DNA of 64,000 nucleotides. Source: Tigriopus japonicus. Lineage: Eukaryota > Arthropoda > Copepoda > Harpacticoida > Harpacticidae. Location of the stretch: the NCBI GenBank assembly GCA_010645155.1, contig CM021314.1, positions 7,018,279 to 7,082,278 on the forward strand, read 5' to 3'. Below the pieces are notes generated by a model. That model was not told the DNA's origin. It ran no database searches and worked only from the letters and a program-made list of their open reading frames with translations. Positions 13,001 through 24,574 of this stretch are shown in pieces. Within the stretch, counting starts at the first letter, position 1. Each line of letters starts with the position of its first letter. A program made the position numbers and the translations under genes.

Positions 13001-13714
13001 ATCATCAACCAATCATGACGCGAAAGTATGCTCACCCGTGAAAAAACGGCCGAAGTGGTTAGATGCTTCGACTACGGCACGATACCCGGAGATGTTACTC
13101 ATAGAGGAGAGTGCGTCAAACCCTTGGGCACGGCTAATTCTTGGCACGCAATCCATGCCAAAGGCGGTCATCTTCCGTTGAGCCAAGGCGTCGATAATGT
13201 CCTTATTCTGACTGGGATACAGAAACGAATACAGCGTACCGTCCTCGCGAAACAACTTGGCCTCCGATAATGATGGTTGTCGCAATTTCAGCACGATATC
13301 TAATACATCAAAAAATCATAAGCAATCCATAATCCTCGGAATGGATGAATGGATCAACGTACCCGACTGGAATGCCTGATCTTTGGGGATAATTTTAGCA
13401 CCGACGCTCTCATAATCCTTGTCGCGAAATCTGGCCTTCATTCCGGCGCCAGATTCGACTTGAACCGTGAAACCTTTCTTGGTGAGATTGAGTGCGGCAG
13501 CTGGTGTGCAAGCCACCCGCAATTCATTGGCCCAAGTCTCCTTGGGTACTCCGATGGTAAGCGAGGTATAAGGCGTGCCCAAAATCTTCTCCTCTTTAGC
13601 CGGGGCGGATGAAGCGGGTGGGGCCGAGCTTCGAGCGCGTCGCCCGCCCATTTTCCAACTTACCCGCCCCACGGGCGAGCTCCAAACACCACGGGCCTGA
13701 CTTAGCAACATCAT
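10034..13714 (-). CDS. Nnt: mitochondrial NAD(P) transhydrogenase, seven coding exons
   Basis: Proton-translocating transhydrogenase of the inner mitochondrial membrane. It uses the proton gradient to drive NADH + NADP+ to NAD+ + NADPH. Exons in transcript order: 13363-13714, 13036-13299, 11084-12941, 10910-11009, 10533-10797, 10259-10470 and 10034-10183. All junctions are GT-AG, introns are 62-112 bp, and the exons total 3201 nt, giving 1066 aa (animal enzymes are about 1080 aa). The first ~45 residues (two Met, then Arg/Ser-rich, no acidic residues until AKEE) look like a matrix-targeting peptide. Domain I follows with [12 protein letters not shown] and the NAD fold GGGVAG (about residues 223-228). 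Next comes the hydrophobic membrane domain ([36 protein letters not shown]). The C-terminal NADP domain III has [37 protein letters not shown] and the terminal [14 protein letters not shown]. The intact frame and conserved motifs indicate a functional gene. Confidence 0.97.
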
Positions 13715-14937
13715 GGATCAAACCGAGAGATCAAGCAAACAAAAAAACTGCTTCAAAGAGGTCAAATCCCGATCCACGGAGTCCAAGAATCAGTCGATCC
13801 CGATGCCAACTACGGACAAGAAGACAATGGACGTACTACTGCGGGTCCCGAAAGGAGTCCACTGAACCGGATTGAGCCCAACAACCTGACCCGACCGATT
13901 GGCTAGGGAGGCGATGGACGAATGCGACTGCTAGAGCGACAGAGAGGGGATATGAAGTGTTGGCCTGTCTCTTCCCTCCGCTTTTCCTCCTTTTCTTAGT
14001 GAGCAGTTCTTCCTTGCCCGTGAACAGACTGAGATTTCATACGTACGTACGTTGTTCGTGGTGTACGTTCTCACTTCTCAGAGAGGCGGCTCACCCGGTG
14101 TGCGCCGCCGCCACTCGTTGAGTTGCTGCGGACGTCGATGGCGAGCTAGGTAGTAAGTAGGTAGGTCTTCTTTGTGTTCAAGCCAGAAAGAGAATTTTTG
14201 GTGAGTGTAGTTTGTCTGGCCGTGAAAACGAGAACGAGATGCTCGATTTGGACGTTGAACTGACAGTCTCACCATAAAAAAAGTATAGAAGTTGAGGCTA
14301 ACAGGGGCATAATGAAAGGGAAACGAACGAAGTTGACGGAGTGAGCGATTAGATCAGGCGCATTCTTTGGCGACACTCGCCAAACTCGAGAGTTTGACGT
14401 CAGAGGACCTTTTCGCGACGGAATTACGTTTTTGGACCCGGCTTCATTCAGTAACGGTTAATATGCTCTATAAAAGTGAGTAAAGCTGTGGTGAGGTTGA
14501 TTTTCGTATGAATGGATATTGATGGGAAACGAATTGAGACAATTTCAGGGTAGTGTGGGTTAAACCACAGAGAATTTTTTGATAAAAAGCTAGATCTCGA
14601 GAAGCAAGCTCGAACGAATTTGTTGATTAAAAAAGTGAATGCAAATGGCGCTGCTCATGGGATCAAGCCATTCAAAGCTTGTCGTAACCAACTAGCAATA
14701 TTGATAATCAATAACTTGAGAAAAAAATCATTTGCTGTGTCATTTGAAATCCTCGGTCAATTCATAATTTACACTCCATGAATTCCAGTCTTCAGCCTTG
14801 ATCTTCGCAAAGGATCGCAAGTGGACATTTTTAGAAACTTGTGCACAGTCTCCATATCTTGCGCATTTGGGGTCTGCTTTGTGCGAAAATGTCGATTCTT
14901 TATGTAGTAAATTCCCAGTTTTTCAAAAAAAAAACGG
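13715..14937. other. upstream region of Nnt
   Basis: No other gene is recognised. This stretch should contain the Nnt promoter and leader on the minus strand. A CGTACGTACGTACG-like alternating patch lies at about 14040-14052. A short palindromic CTCGCCAAACTCGAGAGTTTG lies near 14378. No TATA box can be assigned with confidence. Confidence 0.45.
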
Positions 14938-15530
14938 AGCGTGGTAAATCGGCAAAAAGGCCACGGTAAATAGATCACAGTAAAAAGGTCACAGTAAAAA
15001 GGTCACGGTAAATAGGTCACAGTATAAAGGTCACAAGGTAAAACAGGCTCGGTAAAAAGGTCACAGGCCCGGGTAGCTCCAAAGGTAGCCAAGGGGGTGA
15101 CCCCAAGGGCCCTGGTATGTTCTTGTTCCAAGGTTGAATATTGTCCCATGAGACCCAATATTAACCAAGTGGAACACGATCATTCCAATCCTCATAAGGT
15201 CTTATTTGCATAGTCAACACGATTTTACAACAGATTTTAGGACAATGGTCTAAATCCGCCTTGGCTCCATTGGACCGAGGAGGGTGTCCTTGCCACTTTA
15301 GCGCCAAAAATTACACCCTTCTTTGTGGATATGCCAATGGGCTTCTAAGATAATCCTAGTGGAACATACTAATACTCAGGGAAAAGGAATCTTTTTGCTG
15401 CGACCGTTTCACCTTGTGACCTTTTTACTGTGAACTTTTTGTCCTCGTGATTTTTTACTGTAAGCTATCTTATTTACTTGTGACGGTTTTGTTAGTGACC
15501 TTTTTTACCTACAATAAAAAATACTGCACT
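14938..15530. mobile_element. foldback element with minisatellite inverted arms
   Basis: The left arm (about 14940-15063) is a run of degenerate GGTCACGGTAAAAA/GGTCACAGTAAAAA units. The right arm (about 15405-15528) is the same unit in reverse complement (TTTTTACTGTGACC-type words such as CCTTGTGACCTTTTTACTG). The unique core between them starts with a short hairpin-like AAGGGGGTGACCCCAAGGG. Inverted arms made of tandem repeats are the hallmark of Foldback-type transposons. No coding sequence is present, so it is non-autonomous if mobile. The same core start follows the large array at 17.0-18.1 kb. Confidence 0.75.
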
Positions 15531-16039
15531 TTTTCATTTGGTCTAATTGGAAACTTGGTTTGCTTGTGCGTCAGCTGAGGTCTTTCACTAGATTCATTGA
15601 CAGGTTGTCTTTCATGGCACTTTTTCTTTCTTTTCTTTACGTCAGTCAATCATGATGTAACCTTCAAATTTAGCCTTGGGTCAAACAACTTCAAACTGGT
15701 TCAGCATTTTGACAGATGAGTGAAGATTGTTTACAGTGGGTCGATTCTGTTTTCTTTGCTAGAGCTCTCAAGTGTAGAGTGAAATCATGTGATTCGACCT
15801 TGTACGGGCGCAGGCGTTCAGACCCATGAAGCAAAGTTTTATTACAACAGCGTTTAATTATAACCATTTTTCGACCAAAAGGAATCGTTCAATGGTGGTG
15901 ACGACTTATTTGAAAAATGAGGACAATGATCAGATTAAACAGTTAATTTGGTTTAATCAGCGGGGTTATCTTTGAAATAGTTGAAGAAATCGGTGTTCAA
16001 AGTATCCATTTTGACAATTCTTGATCATTTTTTGATGTG
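15531..16039. other. intergenic stretch, nothing recognised
   Basis: AT-rich sequence with no gene or delimited repeat visible. Confidence 0.5.
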
Positions 16040-16870
16040 TCAGTGCTTTCTAACGGACTTTTAGAGTCGGGTTTAATTAGAGGTTGCGCAATTTCAACAT
16101 CAAAACCTTGCGTTTTCTAGCCTGATTTCCTTCTTCTCTTGTGTTCTATGGTCTCTGCTGGACCTCGACCTAAACTACTGATGGCTGGGAAAAACGCTCA
16201 ACAAAGACTTTATTAACAAACTACCTCAAAGACAAGTTTAAATACAAAATTTAGACTTACAATGCAACAACTAGATCTCTTTCTAACAACTTAATAGTTA
16301 AATTAAAGCCACAATTATCAAATGCAATTTGTGTCAACTCCCTGGTTTTACCAGTCTCTCTCTCTCCCTTTTTCAAAATTGGGACTTTGCCCACTCAGTT
16401 AGAAGTATAATGTAAAAACTGCGATCAGGGGCACTTTGTGCTTGAAATGTGGGCAAACAGTTATACCAATCAAAAACTGAAAAGACCTTATGTTTGACCC
16501 GACTATCTCAGGGTATTTTGCCAAAATTTTAGCTCAATCTATTACAACAGTTCTGAGAACAATTGCACACAGTTGAGCTACCCTGGGTTCAATAAAAAAT
16601 CCACCATGGTTTGAGTGCCACGCCCCCTCCCAACCCCTTGAAATTTTACCTGGAGCTGGACCCGGTCCAGAACGTCATTTACCAGATCAACTTTTTCTCT
16701 AGGGTGATTTGTTTGCCTGTGGGCTGCGAGCTCGTCTCAAGCCCCACTACAACTCCAAGGCAAGAAATCAATCAAATCACTCCTGCTAACCCAAGGTTTT
16801 GATATTGAAATTGTGCAACCTCTAATTAAACCCGACTCTAAAAGTCAGTTAGAGTCAGTGCTTAGCTTTG
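16040..16870. mobile_element. inverted-repeat element (MITE/foldback-like)
   Basis: Arms of roughly 80-90 bp at about 16042-16122 and 16785-16870 are reverse complements of each other. They share TAGAGTCGGGTTTAATTAG, then AGGTTGCGCAATTTC and ATCAAAACCTTG. The interior holds no transposase. No target-site duplication could be fixed because the inverted similarity fades gradually outward, so the boundaries are approximate. Confidence 0.7.
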
Positions 16871-17038
16871 CCATAAGAAAGTGTTTCATGACTTTCAATA
16901 TCATTTTTTTAATGTCCGAGTGTACTATGAAGATATTTTGTTAATGTAATCATTTCAGATTAGCTTAAATAACTATATTATTTATTGATTTTTCATCTAA
17001 TGGTTTTGATACAGTTATTTCAGCTAATCTATATCACG

Positions 17039-18126
17039 AGATAAAACGGTCACGGTAAAAAGGTCACGAGGTAAAACGGTCACGGTAAAAAGGTCATGAG
17101 GTAAAACGGTCAAGGTAAAAAGGTCACGAGGTAAAACGGCTACGGTAAAAAGGTCACGAGGTAAAGCGGTCACGGTAAAAAGGTTTTGAGGTAAAGTAAA
17201 AAGGTCAGGGGGTAAAACGGTCAGGGTAAAAAGGTCACGAGGTAAAACGGTCACGGTAAAAGGTCACGAGGTAAAACGGTCACGGTAAAAGGTCACGAGG
17301 TAAAACGGTCACGGTAAAAGGTCACGAGGTAAAACGGTCACGGTAAAAGGTCACGAGGTAAAACGGTCACGGTAAAAGGTCACGAGGTAAAACGGTCACG
17401 GTAAAAGGTCACGAGGTAAAACGGTCACGGTAAAAGGTCACGAGGTAAAACGGTCACGGTAAAAGGTCACGAGGTAAAACGGTCACGGTAAAAGGTCACG
17501 AGGTAAAACGGTCACGGTAAAAGGTCACGAGGTAAAACGGTCACGGTAAAAGGTCACGAGGTAAAACGGTCACGGTAAAAGGTCACGAGGTAAAACGGTC
17601 ACGGTAAAAGGTCACGAGGTAAAACGGTCACGGTAAAAGGTCACGAGGTAAAACGGTCACGGTAAAAGGTCACGAGGTAAAACGGTCACGGTAAAAGGTC
17701 ACGAGGTAAAACGGTCACGGTAAAAGGTCACGAGGTAAAACGGTCACGGTAAAAGGTCACGAGGTAAAACGGTCACGGTAAAAGGTCACGAGGTAAAACG
17801 GTCACGGTAAAAGGTCACGAGGTAAAACGGTCACGGTAAAAGGTCACGAGGTAAAACGGTCACGGTAAAAGGTCACGAGGTAAAACGGTCACGGTAAAAG
17901 GTCACGAGGTAAAACGGTCACGGTAAAAGGTCACGAGGTAAAACGGTCACGGTAAAAGGTCACGAGGTAAAACGGTCACGGTAAAAGGTCACGAGGTAAA
18001 ACGGTCACGGTAAAAGGTCACGAGGTAAAACGGTCACGGTAAAAGGTCACGAGGTAAAACGGTCACGGTAAAAAGGTCATGAGGTAAAACGGTCACGGTA
18101 AAAAGGTCATGAGGTAAAACAGTCAA
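17039..18126. repeat. 29-bp minisatellite array, about 37 units
   Basis: The unit is GGTCACGAGGTAAAAC followed by GGTCACGGTAAAA (16 + 13 bp), itself a diverged dimer. About 28 central copies (17252 to about 18066) look identical. The outer copies at both ends are 30-bp variants with an extra A or substitutions such as GGTCATGAGG. The array ends in AGTCAAGGACCCGCG and then the sequence that also follows the left arm of the 14.9 kb foldback element. It is therefore best read as an expanded arm of a second copy of that element. One frame is open through part of the array, which is a by-product of its periodicity and not a gene. Confidence 0.95.
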
Positions 18127-18232
18127 GGACCCGCGCAGCTACAGAGGTAGCCAAGGGGGTGACCCCAAGGGCTCTGATGTGTTCTACGGTTCAATATTGT
18201 CCAATGGGACCCAAGATTAACTAAGTATACCC
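18127..18232 (+). mobile_element. core fragment of the second foldback copy
   Basis: Matches 15062-15170 nearly base for base: GTAGCCAAGGGGGTGACCCC, then CAATATTGTCC and TTAACTAAGT. Similarity stops at about 18232, so the rest of the core and the opposite arm are missing. Confidence 0.75.
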
Positions 18233-18591
18233 CTTGGGAGTTTTTAGGTATGGGTTGTCGGTTCAAGATTTATGGGGCTAAAAATTGCAATCTTTGGTCT
18301 CTTGAGCACCATGTTAATGTATTTTTAATTTTTCTCTGCCTATGGATGTGGAAAGGCTTCAGAGAAGAGACTTGTAACCAAGCGCAACAATATCTTCAAA
18401 TTTAGTCCGTTGATTAAAAAGAAAATTAAAAAGATTTCTCTGGTTCATTATTCTGTTCAAAAGGTAGAGATTCAATTCAATTCCATTTTTGTTTATTGTT
18501 TATTGTAAGGCCACCCAACATCAGGCATGATGATTGTGGGTTGAGGCGTAAATGAAAGAAGAAGGACAGATAACTAAAAGAATATTTTTTG

Positions 18592-19140
18592 TCAGTACTT
18601 GAAGTCGGTATCCACCCATTTTAGCTCACGGATATCATTTCGGAAAGCTCTCAAGGAGCTCACATTTTTAATAGAGACAGCAAGGCGATTCCAGAGCTTT
18701 GACCAAGAATACTCCCTTGCGGGACGCCAGGGAGTAACTTGCCTCCACGTTGAATGGAACCCATTTCGATCTAAAGATTGGGTCATGAAGTCCTTCGCGC
18801 GAGAGCGTCCACTTCGGAAACTGTGTTGATGAGGGGCAAGGAACTTGTTGCTACTTAAAAATCTGACAAAATTGTCCTTGATGATGCTTTCCGCTATTTT
18901 GAAACACGCAGATGTCAGCAAAATCCGACGGTAGTTGTAGGTTACCTTCACGTCACCGTCTTTATGCAAGGGAAAGACATCCGCGTCTGTCCAATCCTTG
19001 GTTGAAGTACTTGTTTCCATAGAAAGGTTGAAAAAAGGCTAATGGCGAAGCCACCACGCCTCCCAACCTTCTCAGCACCTCATCTGGTCCAGGAGAGTAT
19101 GAGGGCTTAAGAGCTTCAAGTTTTTTGAACATTTCATACT
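18592..19140 (-). pseudogene. LINE reverse transcriptase fragment, frameshifted and internally deleted
   Basis: Read on the minus strand from about 19135, the translation gives KKLEALKPSYSPGPDEV. After a one-base frameshift near 19020 it continues as FNLSMETSTSTKDW, TDADVFPLHKDGD, NYRRILLTSACFKIAE and QHSFRSGRS. These are the consecutive N-terminal blocks of a non-LTR reverse transcriptase (S-P-G-P-D, FPLHKxGD, NYRxIxLTS, QHxFRxGRS). The frame then jumps straight to a tail-like WSKLWNRL...FRNDIRELK, so the catalytic palm, including the YADD box, has been deleted. It is dead. Its relation to the 5.1 kb LINE family is unknown, because the segments do not overlap. Confidence 0.85.
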
Positions 19141-19159
19141 TGTGGAAAAGTGTAGTGTG

Positions 19160-20395
19160 TAGGTGGAACTCAAATTTTGAAAAAAGCCTACTTTATTTAG
19201 TAAAAATATCTCCCTTCTTGGCATTCGTCAATGGGGTATTTGTGAAGGAGACAGCTTCTGAAGTTACCTAAAATCGATTGTAGACGGCGCCACATTTGAC
19301 TAGGCGAGAAGAAAATTCTGCTACGGAAGTAGTGCTACCTTGAAAGTCCTTTTTAGACACTATTTCATCAGTTTTTCAAGGATTTATTGATCTAAAAATA
19401 AAAGAAAATAAGTTTACCTCATAATTTTGTCACATTTTTACCTATACACGGGGACACTTCTTTCGAAAACCGAGTTTCAAGTGTACATATAATGTTGCGT
19501 GAGTTTGAAAATTACGTCTTAAATCAAGCAAGTCAGAAACGACTCATGCACGGATTTTTTCCTGTCTGGTCTGGACCAAATTCGTCCCTGGGACTCTGAT
19601 AAGGTTTTAAACCCCAAAATCGACCAAAAAATGATTGGAATTGTTGTAGGGCTGGCTGGGAAGGGTGGTTTGATCAAATCCAATAGTTTCTATGACCCCA
19701 AGCACGACGACTTCGAAGCTCATCATTCAATTTCTCAGCCAACAATTATCGGCAGTGGGACTTTTCCGGCTGGGCTCTTACAAGTTGTGGAAAAAGTACA
19801 AAATGAAGTAAGAAGCTTTGATTCTAGTCTATTTTAGTTCCCTACTAGTTCGCAGTAATATTCTTCATTCACGCAACTCCAACGTAAATAAGTTTTGCAT
19901 GTTTTGTAAAAGCTAGGTGTCATGTCAGTTACCTGCAAATTTGTCCATTTTTTGACCGCAAACAACGGCAAACAACGATGCGACAGTAAATATTCATCAA
20001 ATTGATGTTGCCGAGCCGGAAGTGTCGCACAAAGGATATTTCCAAACTTACACAACATTATATGTACACTTGAAACACGCTTTTTAAAAGAAATGTCCCC
20101 GTGTATGGGTAAAAATGTGACAAAATTATGAGGTAAACTTATTTTCTTTTATTTTTAGATCAATAAATCCTTGAAAAACTGATGAAATAGTGTCTAAAAA
20201 GGACTTTCAAGGTAGCACTACTTCCGTAGCAGAATTTTATTCTCGCCAAGTCAAATGTGGCGCCGTCTACAATTGATTTTAGGCAACTTCAGCAGCTGTC
20301 TCCTTCACGAATACCCCGTTATTAAGGTGCATAAACCTACAATTCTTAAAATAAGTAGAGGGGGGCTTTTTTAGTCAAAATACCACATCTTCCAA
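19160..20395. mobile_element. transposable element with ~290-330 bp inverted termini
   Basis: The arms at about 19160-19497 and 20053-20395 are long reverse complements. They share CAAGTGTACATATAATGTTG, CCCGTGTAT, TTGTCACATTTTTACC, ACTATTTCATCAGTTTTTCA and GACGGCGCCACATTTGAC. The ~555-bp interior has one 68-codon frame at 19631-19837 (+) that I cannot assign. No transposase motif is visible, so the element is presumably non-autonomous. Long terminal inverted repeats of this size occur in MULE-, P- and Foldback-type elements, and I cannot choose between them. Outer boundaries are approximate. Confidence 0.75.
19631..19837 (+). other. unassigned 68-codon reading frame inside the inverted-repeat element
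   Basis: Starts MIGIVVGLAGKGGLIKSN and ends in a TAG stop. A GTAAGA splice-donor-like sequence follows the codon series ...VEKVQNE (near 19808). It could be a captured exon or an eroded piece of the element's own gene. I recognise no domain. It is recorded only because it is the sole open frame between the arms. Confidence 0.25.
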
Positions 20396-20807
20396 AGTTT
20401 GTATCAGAACAATCTAATTAAAAAATACGAGATGGGAAAAATCACTTTTTTTCATATCCATACTTGATCAAATTTCCAAAAAAAATATTTCTGAAAATTA
20501 TATTTCATACCTTGAAAACTCTTGAAAACTCTTGAAAATCACGTTTTTCTGCTCATTTTTCCAAAAAGTCTCCAAAATGTAAAAAAATGCATTTTGAGCG
20601 CTCAAAATACAAATCAGTGCAAATTAGGCTCTAAAATGCCCAAAAAAAAGTTTTTTTGCTTCCAATTCCCAGGTCCAATGATTAGAATGGGTAAAGCAAA
20701 AATAGAGGAATCCTACCCCTATCAATCGGGGCCACAACAAAAAGGTGGACCAAAGAAGTCCATAAGGTTAAGGTAAAGGCTGTTTGAAGCCAACATTGAA
20801 GCTGCAC
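20396..20807. other. intergenic stretch, nothing recognised
   Basis: A-rich sequence with local repetition of CTTGAAAACTCTTGAAAA near 20512. No gene is visible. Confidence 0.5.
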
Positions 20808-21025
20808 AGTCCCAGAATGTAGATAAAACTTCTAGGCATGTTCATTTGGGTCATGGCCAGTGACTTTAGTCATTTTAAGGTGGATGGAAAAATTGTCCTG
20901 ATCGGCCACATATTCTATGTTAGAAAATAACAAGGATTTTTACACGAAGCTTCAGAATGACTAAATTCATTGGTAATGACCTCAATGAGCATGCGCAGAA
21001 GTTTTGCCTGCATTCTGGGATAAGG
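20808..21025. mobile_element. short MITE-like inverted repeat
   Basis: Arms of about 70 bp (20808-20880 and 20955-21025) are imperfect reverse complements. They share the words CCCAGAATG, AAAACTTCT, GGTCAT and TTTAGTCATT. About 75 bp separate the arms and nothing codes. A target-site duplication was not found. Confidence 0.7.
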
Positions 21026-22806
21026 CAATGTAGGCCTCAAGAAGCCCTGACCTTAACCCAATAGACTTCTCTCTGCATTCCATGTTTCAGATCATGATAT
21101 TCTCAAAAGCCCATGCAGGTCAGCCTGAAAGTCATGCCTGAAAGTCAGCTTTGGTCCAGGAATCTAAGCCTGATGCGTGGAGTCCTTGCCTGATGCAAGG
21201 ACCCTCCAGCAAGGAATGGTCACCTTTCGCATTCACCAAACCTTTCCAGCCAACTTAGGCCTAACTGTAAACAAAGGCGAAGAAAGTTCCAACAGCCAAG
21301 AGGAGAATAAGCTTTAAATTGTGTGTCATCTCACCTTGAACCCAAATGCAGTGGGTAGGAAAAGCTGTGCTTTAAGTTGCCATGATTATCTCTTTGATTA
21401 TATGGCTCTAAAGAACCTTTTTGAGCCTAACTTGCCTGTGAATAGTGCCCAAAATCCCCCATGCTCTGGCTATGAACATTGATTTGGATGTTTGATAATG
21501 AGTATTTGCATTGTGCCAAGGCAAACTAATGTGTTTGAGGCATATCAAAGAGTGGTTTTGAAACTGAGGTTTCATTTGAGTTGGAAAAGAGCTCCTGAAC
21601 TGAGGCTTCAATGATCAAGACCAAGAACTATTTAAGCAATGGCACAATGCCACCAGTTTATCAAGGAATTGTTTGTCAATGCCCAGTGGTCTCTAAATTT
21701 CAAGAAAGCCATTGTGCTTGTGGCTCAGAAAGAATAGTAGAGCAATGACAAACTATTATTACTTAACAATACAACAAGAACAACAAGCTCCTCTTTCAGT
21801 GTCATTTAGGAACAAAACCTGAAAGTTCACTGTGGGTTCATCTCCAAGACAACCAACATCCATGGACAAAAGGTTTCTGCCGTTTTAAATACCACTCAGT
21901 TACCTAGTTCATGAGAGTGTCTAGTGAGTTAAGCAAACACAAAATATCCAAGAAGCCATCAAGACTTCCCATATCAGCATTTGAGGTCTCTTTTACTCAT
22001 TGACTGATACAATGTCAATACTGAATATTTTCTTGAAAACACAGTTTTCTCCATGCCAATTGAAAGTTCTTTAAATCTTCAGTCCAACTTGGAAAAGACA
22101 AGAAAGTTGTCATATTAAGCACCATAGTTTAATTTTCAAAAATGTGGAGTCTTACCTAATGCCATTTATGACTCTGAATGAGAACACAAATTAGGCTATG
22201 TATTTGTTAATAAAATTAGTTGTGAACTACTTTCATACTATCCCTAATTCATGTTCAGTAATATAGAGTCTGAAATTATTTGTTTTCTATTCAATATAAT
22301 GCAAAAAAGCAAAAATTGGGAAGAAAGTGATATTTTGTTCAACCTTTGTTCTTACAAATTGAACTTGTGCATGACTTTTTTTGCCAAAAATACAACAAAT
22401 CAAACCTCAGATATATTTTTGAATACAAAATGGTATCATATGAATCTATTTTATGCTTTTGGAATGGGTAAAAGTATGCAAATTAAGGTTTTGAGTGATC
22501 TATAGACTTGCAATCAATGGCCTAAGTTGGCGGGACCAAAAATGTTGTGTCGCTTCCTTGCTCAAGAGTCCTTGCCTGATGTCACCCGTGCCTGCAGTGG
22601 GCAAGGCAAGGACAGACTTGGCTGGGTAACTGTCAACAAAAGCGGCCATTTTCAAGGTGATTGTAATAAAATAATTGTACAAGTTGGTTATGGAGTCCAC
22701 GTGAAAAAATCGAAGATTTTCTTCCTCCTCGATATGACAGGTTTGAGATTGATGACAATATCTAAAATGGAAATCTATTTTTCAGAGATAAGATTAATAT
22801 TATCTT
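21026..22806. other. intergenic stretch, nothing recognised
   Basis: No gene-like frame and no delimited repeat. The open frames here are short and without recognisable motifs. Confidence 0.5.
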
Positions 22807-23702
22807 ACTCAGAGAAGGTATGAAAGGTATCTGATCTTGTATGTTTTCAAGAGCGTTCATGGGATCTGTCTTAAACCAGGCTTTGAAATCAGTTGTAGCG
22901 ATCATAGAGGTTTTACGTGCGTTCTGAGAGCACCTCCAAATCCGAGGGAATCGAGGCTAGTTTGATCAATGAAGTCCTCCTCTCTTCTTTAACGGGCTCC
23001 TTCATTGCTCAACTAGTCATTTAGTTTCAAATTATGACTTGTCTACCCCGCGAGGTGTCATTTTGATCACCTGAGAGTGTGACGGCTTCGCCTTCATCGA
23101 ATAGATTTTACGTATTTGATTAGAGTTGAATGAAATAAAACAAACGTATTCAAATCAGTGTTACAAACTTTTTGGAGAAACTGAAACAAAATAGAAATTG
23201 TTTGTACATGCTTCTTTCTCAAAACATAATCGTTCCTCCATTTGGTTTTTTTCGAAAATCTCCATCAAAAAAGGACGCTTGCTCGAACGCATGCCCGCGG
23301 ACTGGAAACACGGTCGCTTTCAAAGTGACTTGCTTTTTTTGACTCGCATTTCAGGTGGCTCCCTCTGAGAAGTACATTTTGCTCACTCTCGACTGAAGAG
23401 AGCAGCTCCCCCTATAATCACAGCAGAACCTTGAACTATTTTAGAGGGATTGAAGTATTTGTTGCCCATTAGTCTTCGTCGGGAATATGTAGGCTTTGAT
23501 CCTCTATTATGATTTAAGGCAGGATTGGAAAATTTTTAAAATACTATTCCTGACCAACCCACTATTCAAGGGTTGTACAGATCTACCAACTGTAACTCAT
23601 TGGTAGATCAAATTTCGTATGAACGATAATTATATGAACTATATTAATCATTAACTTTCTTTACACGGAATCCCATTCCTTGTAGCGATATTAAAAATCC
23701 GC
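22807..23702 (+). mobile_element. third LINE 3' fragment, split by a ~440-bp insertion
   Basis: The left part (22807 to about 23019) and right part (about 23460-23702) together match 5160-5606. They share the GTATGTTTTCAAGAGC block, AATGAAGTCCTCCTCTCTTC and TGCCCATTAGTCTTCG, then CCTGACCAACCCACTATTCA. The frame carries stops and indels. The tail (23667-23702) keeps GGAAT-CCC-ATTCC and ends AATCCGC. The foreign stretch (about 23020-23459) has no obvious terminal inverted repeats or coding potential. Confidence 0.8.
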
Positions 23703-24574
23703 CGTCGAGATCGTATAAGCTCTTGAATCATGGAGGACAATAATATTTCCCTTGTATTTCATTTGAGGTGTTAAGATGTCTTTCAATGACATCCTAACTA
23801 TTCCAAAAACATTCTAGAAACTTCATAGGGGTACACGGGCAGTTTAATCGTGCCAAACTGTCCAAACATTGCTGTAATTTTTAGGTTCAAGTTCAAAGTA
23901 TGCTTTCTTGATACTTTCGTGTCAGGGCGTTTTCCCCGTTTTTGGGCTGCGTTTTGTGTGTCTTTTCGTTACTAATAGCTTAGGTTTATTTGCTTTTTGC
24001 CCGTCTCTGAGTAATGATACTATGAGTAATCATATAAAAAATTGACTGCTTCAAAATTTACTAAAATTAACGGAAAAATCATTTTACCAGACTTGACTGT
24101 GACATCTCTGCATGGGTGTTTTTACTCTTAATCTTTCTCTTTTGATCTTCAAAGACCAAATCTTTATTTTTCTTTTCAACAAACAACAACTGGACCCTTT
24201 CTTTGCTTTTGTTAGTTCCTTTTTCATTTCATATTTTTGTTTAAGAATCTTGAGGTTGCATTCAACACCACCCCGGGATAAGTTACAACACCCTTCATTA
24301 TAAAATAATTCTATAACATGGAGCACTATATTTACAAGAGTACGTGCATGAGATTGACTAGTCTCACTTTGGATTAGTGCCTCCCAAGGATTATAGAAGA
24401 CAAAGAAAAGCACAAGAAAAAGTGCAATTTAATAATTCAATGGATTTTAGAAACCAGCATGTCAAAGGATGCGGGATCTGAAATAGTGAATGAACCAGTG
24501 TTGCCAACCGGTCTCAACCAATTTTGCCAAAAACTTCTTTGACAATATGTCAAAAAGTACGGCAATACAAGGCC
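23703..24574. other. intergenic stretch, nothing recognised
   Basis: No supported gene. An antisense 109-codon frame at 24084-24413 is Lys-rich, lacks recognisable motifs and is not supported. Confidence 0.5.

Noticed and set aside
17024..17254. 76-codon frame with repeated D-L-F-T-V motif
   Set aside because: Produced by minisatellite periodicity where 30-bp variants keep the frame. The 29-bp units downstream do not.
17039..18126. CRISPR-like regular array
   Set aside because: Units are head-to-tail with no unique spacers, and the host is a eukaryote. It is a minisatellite.
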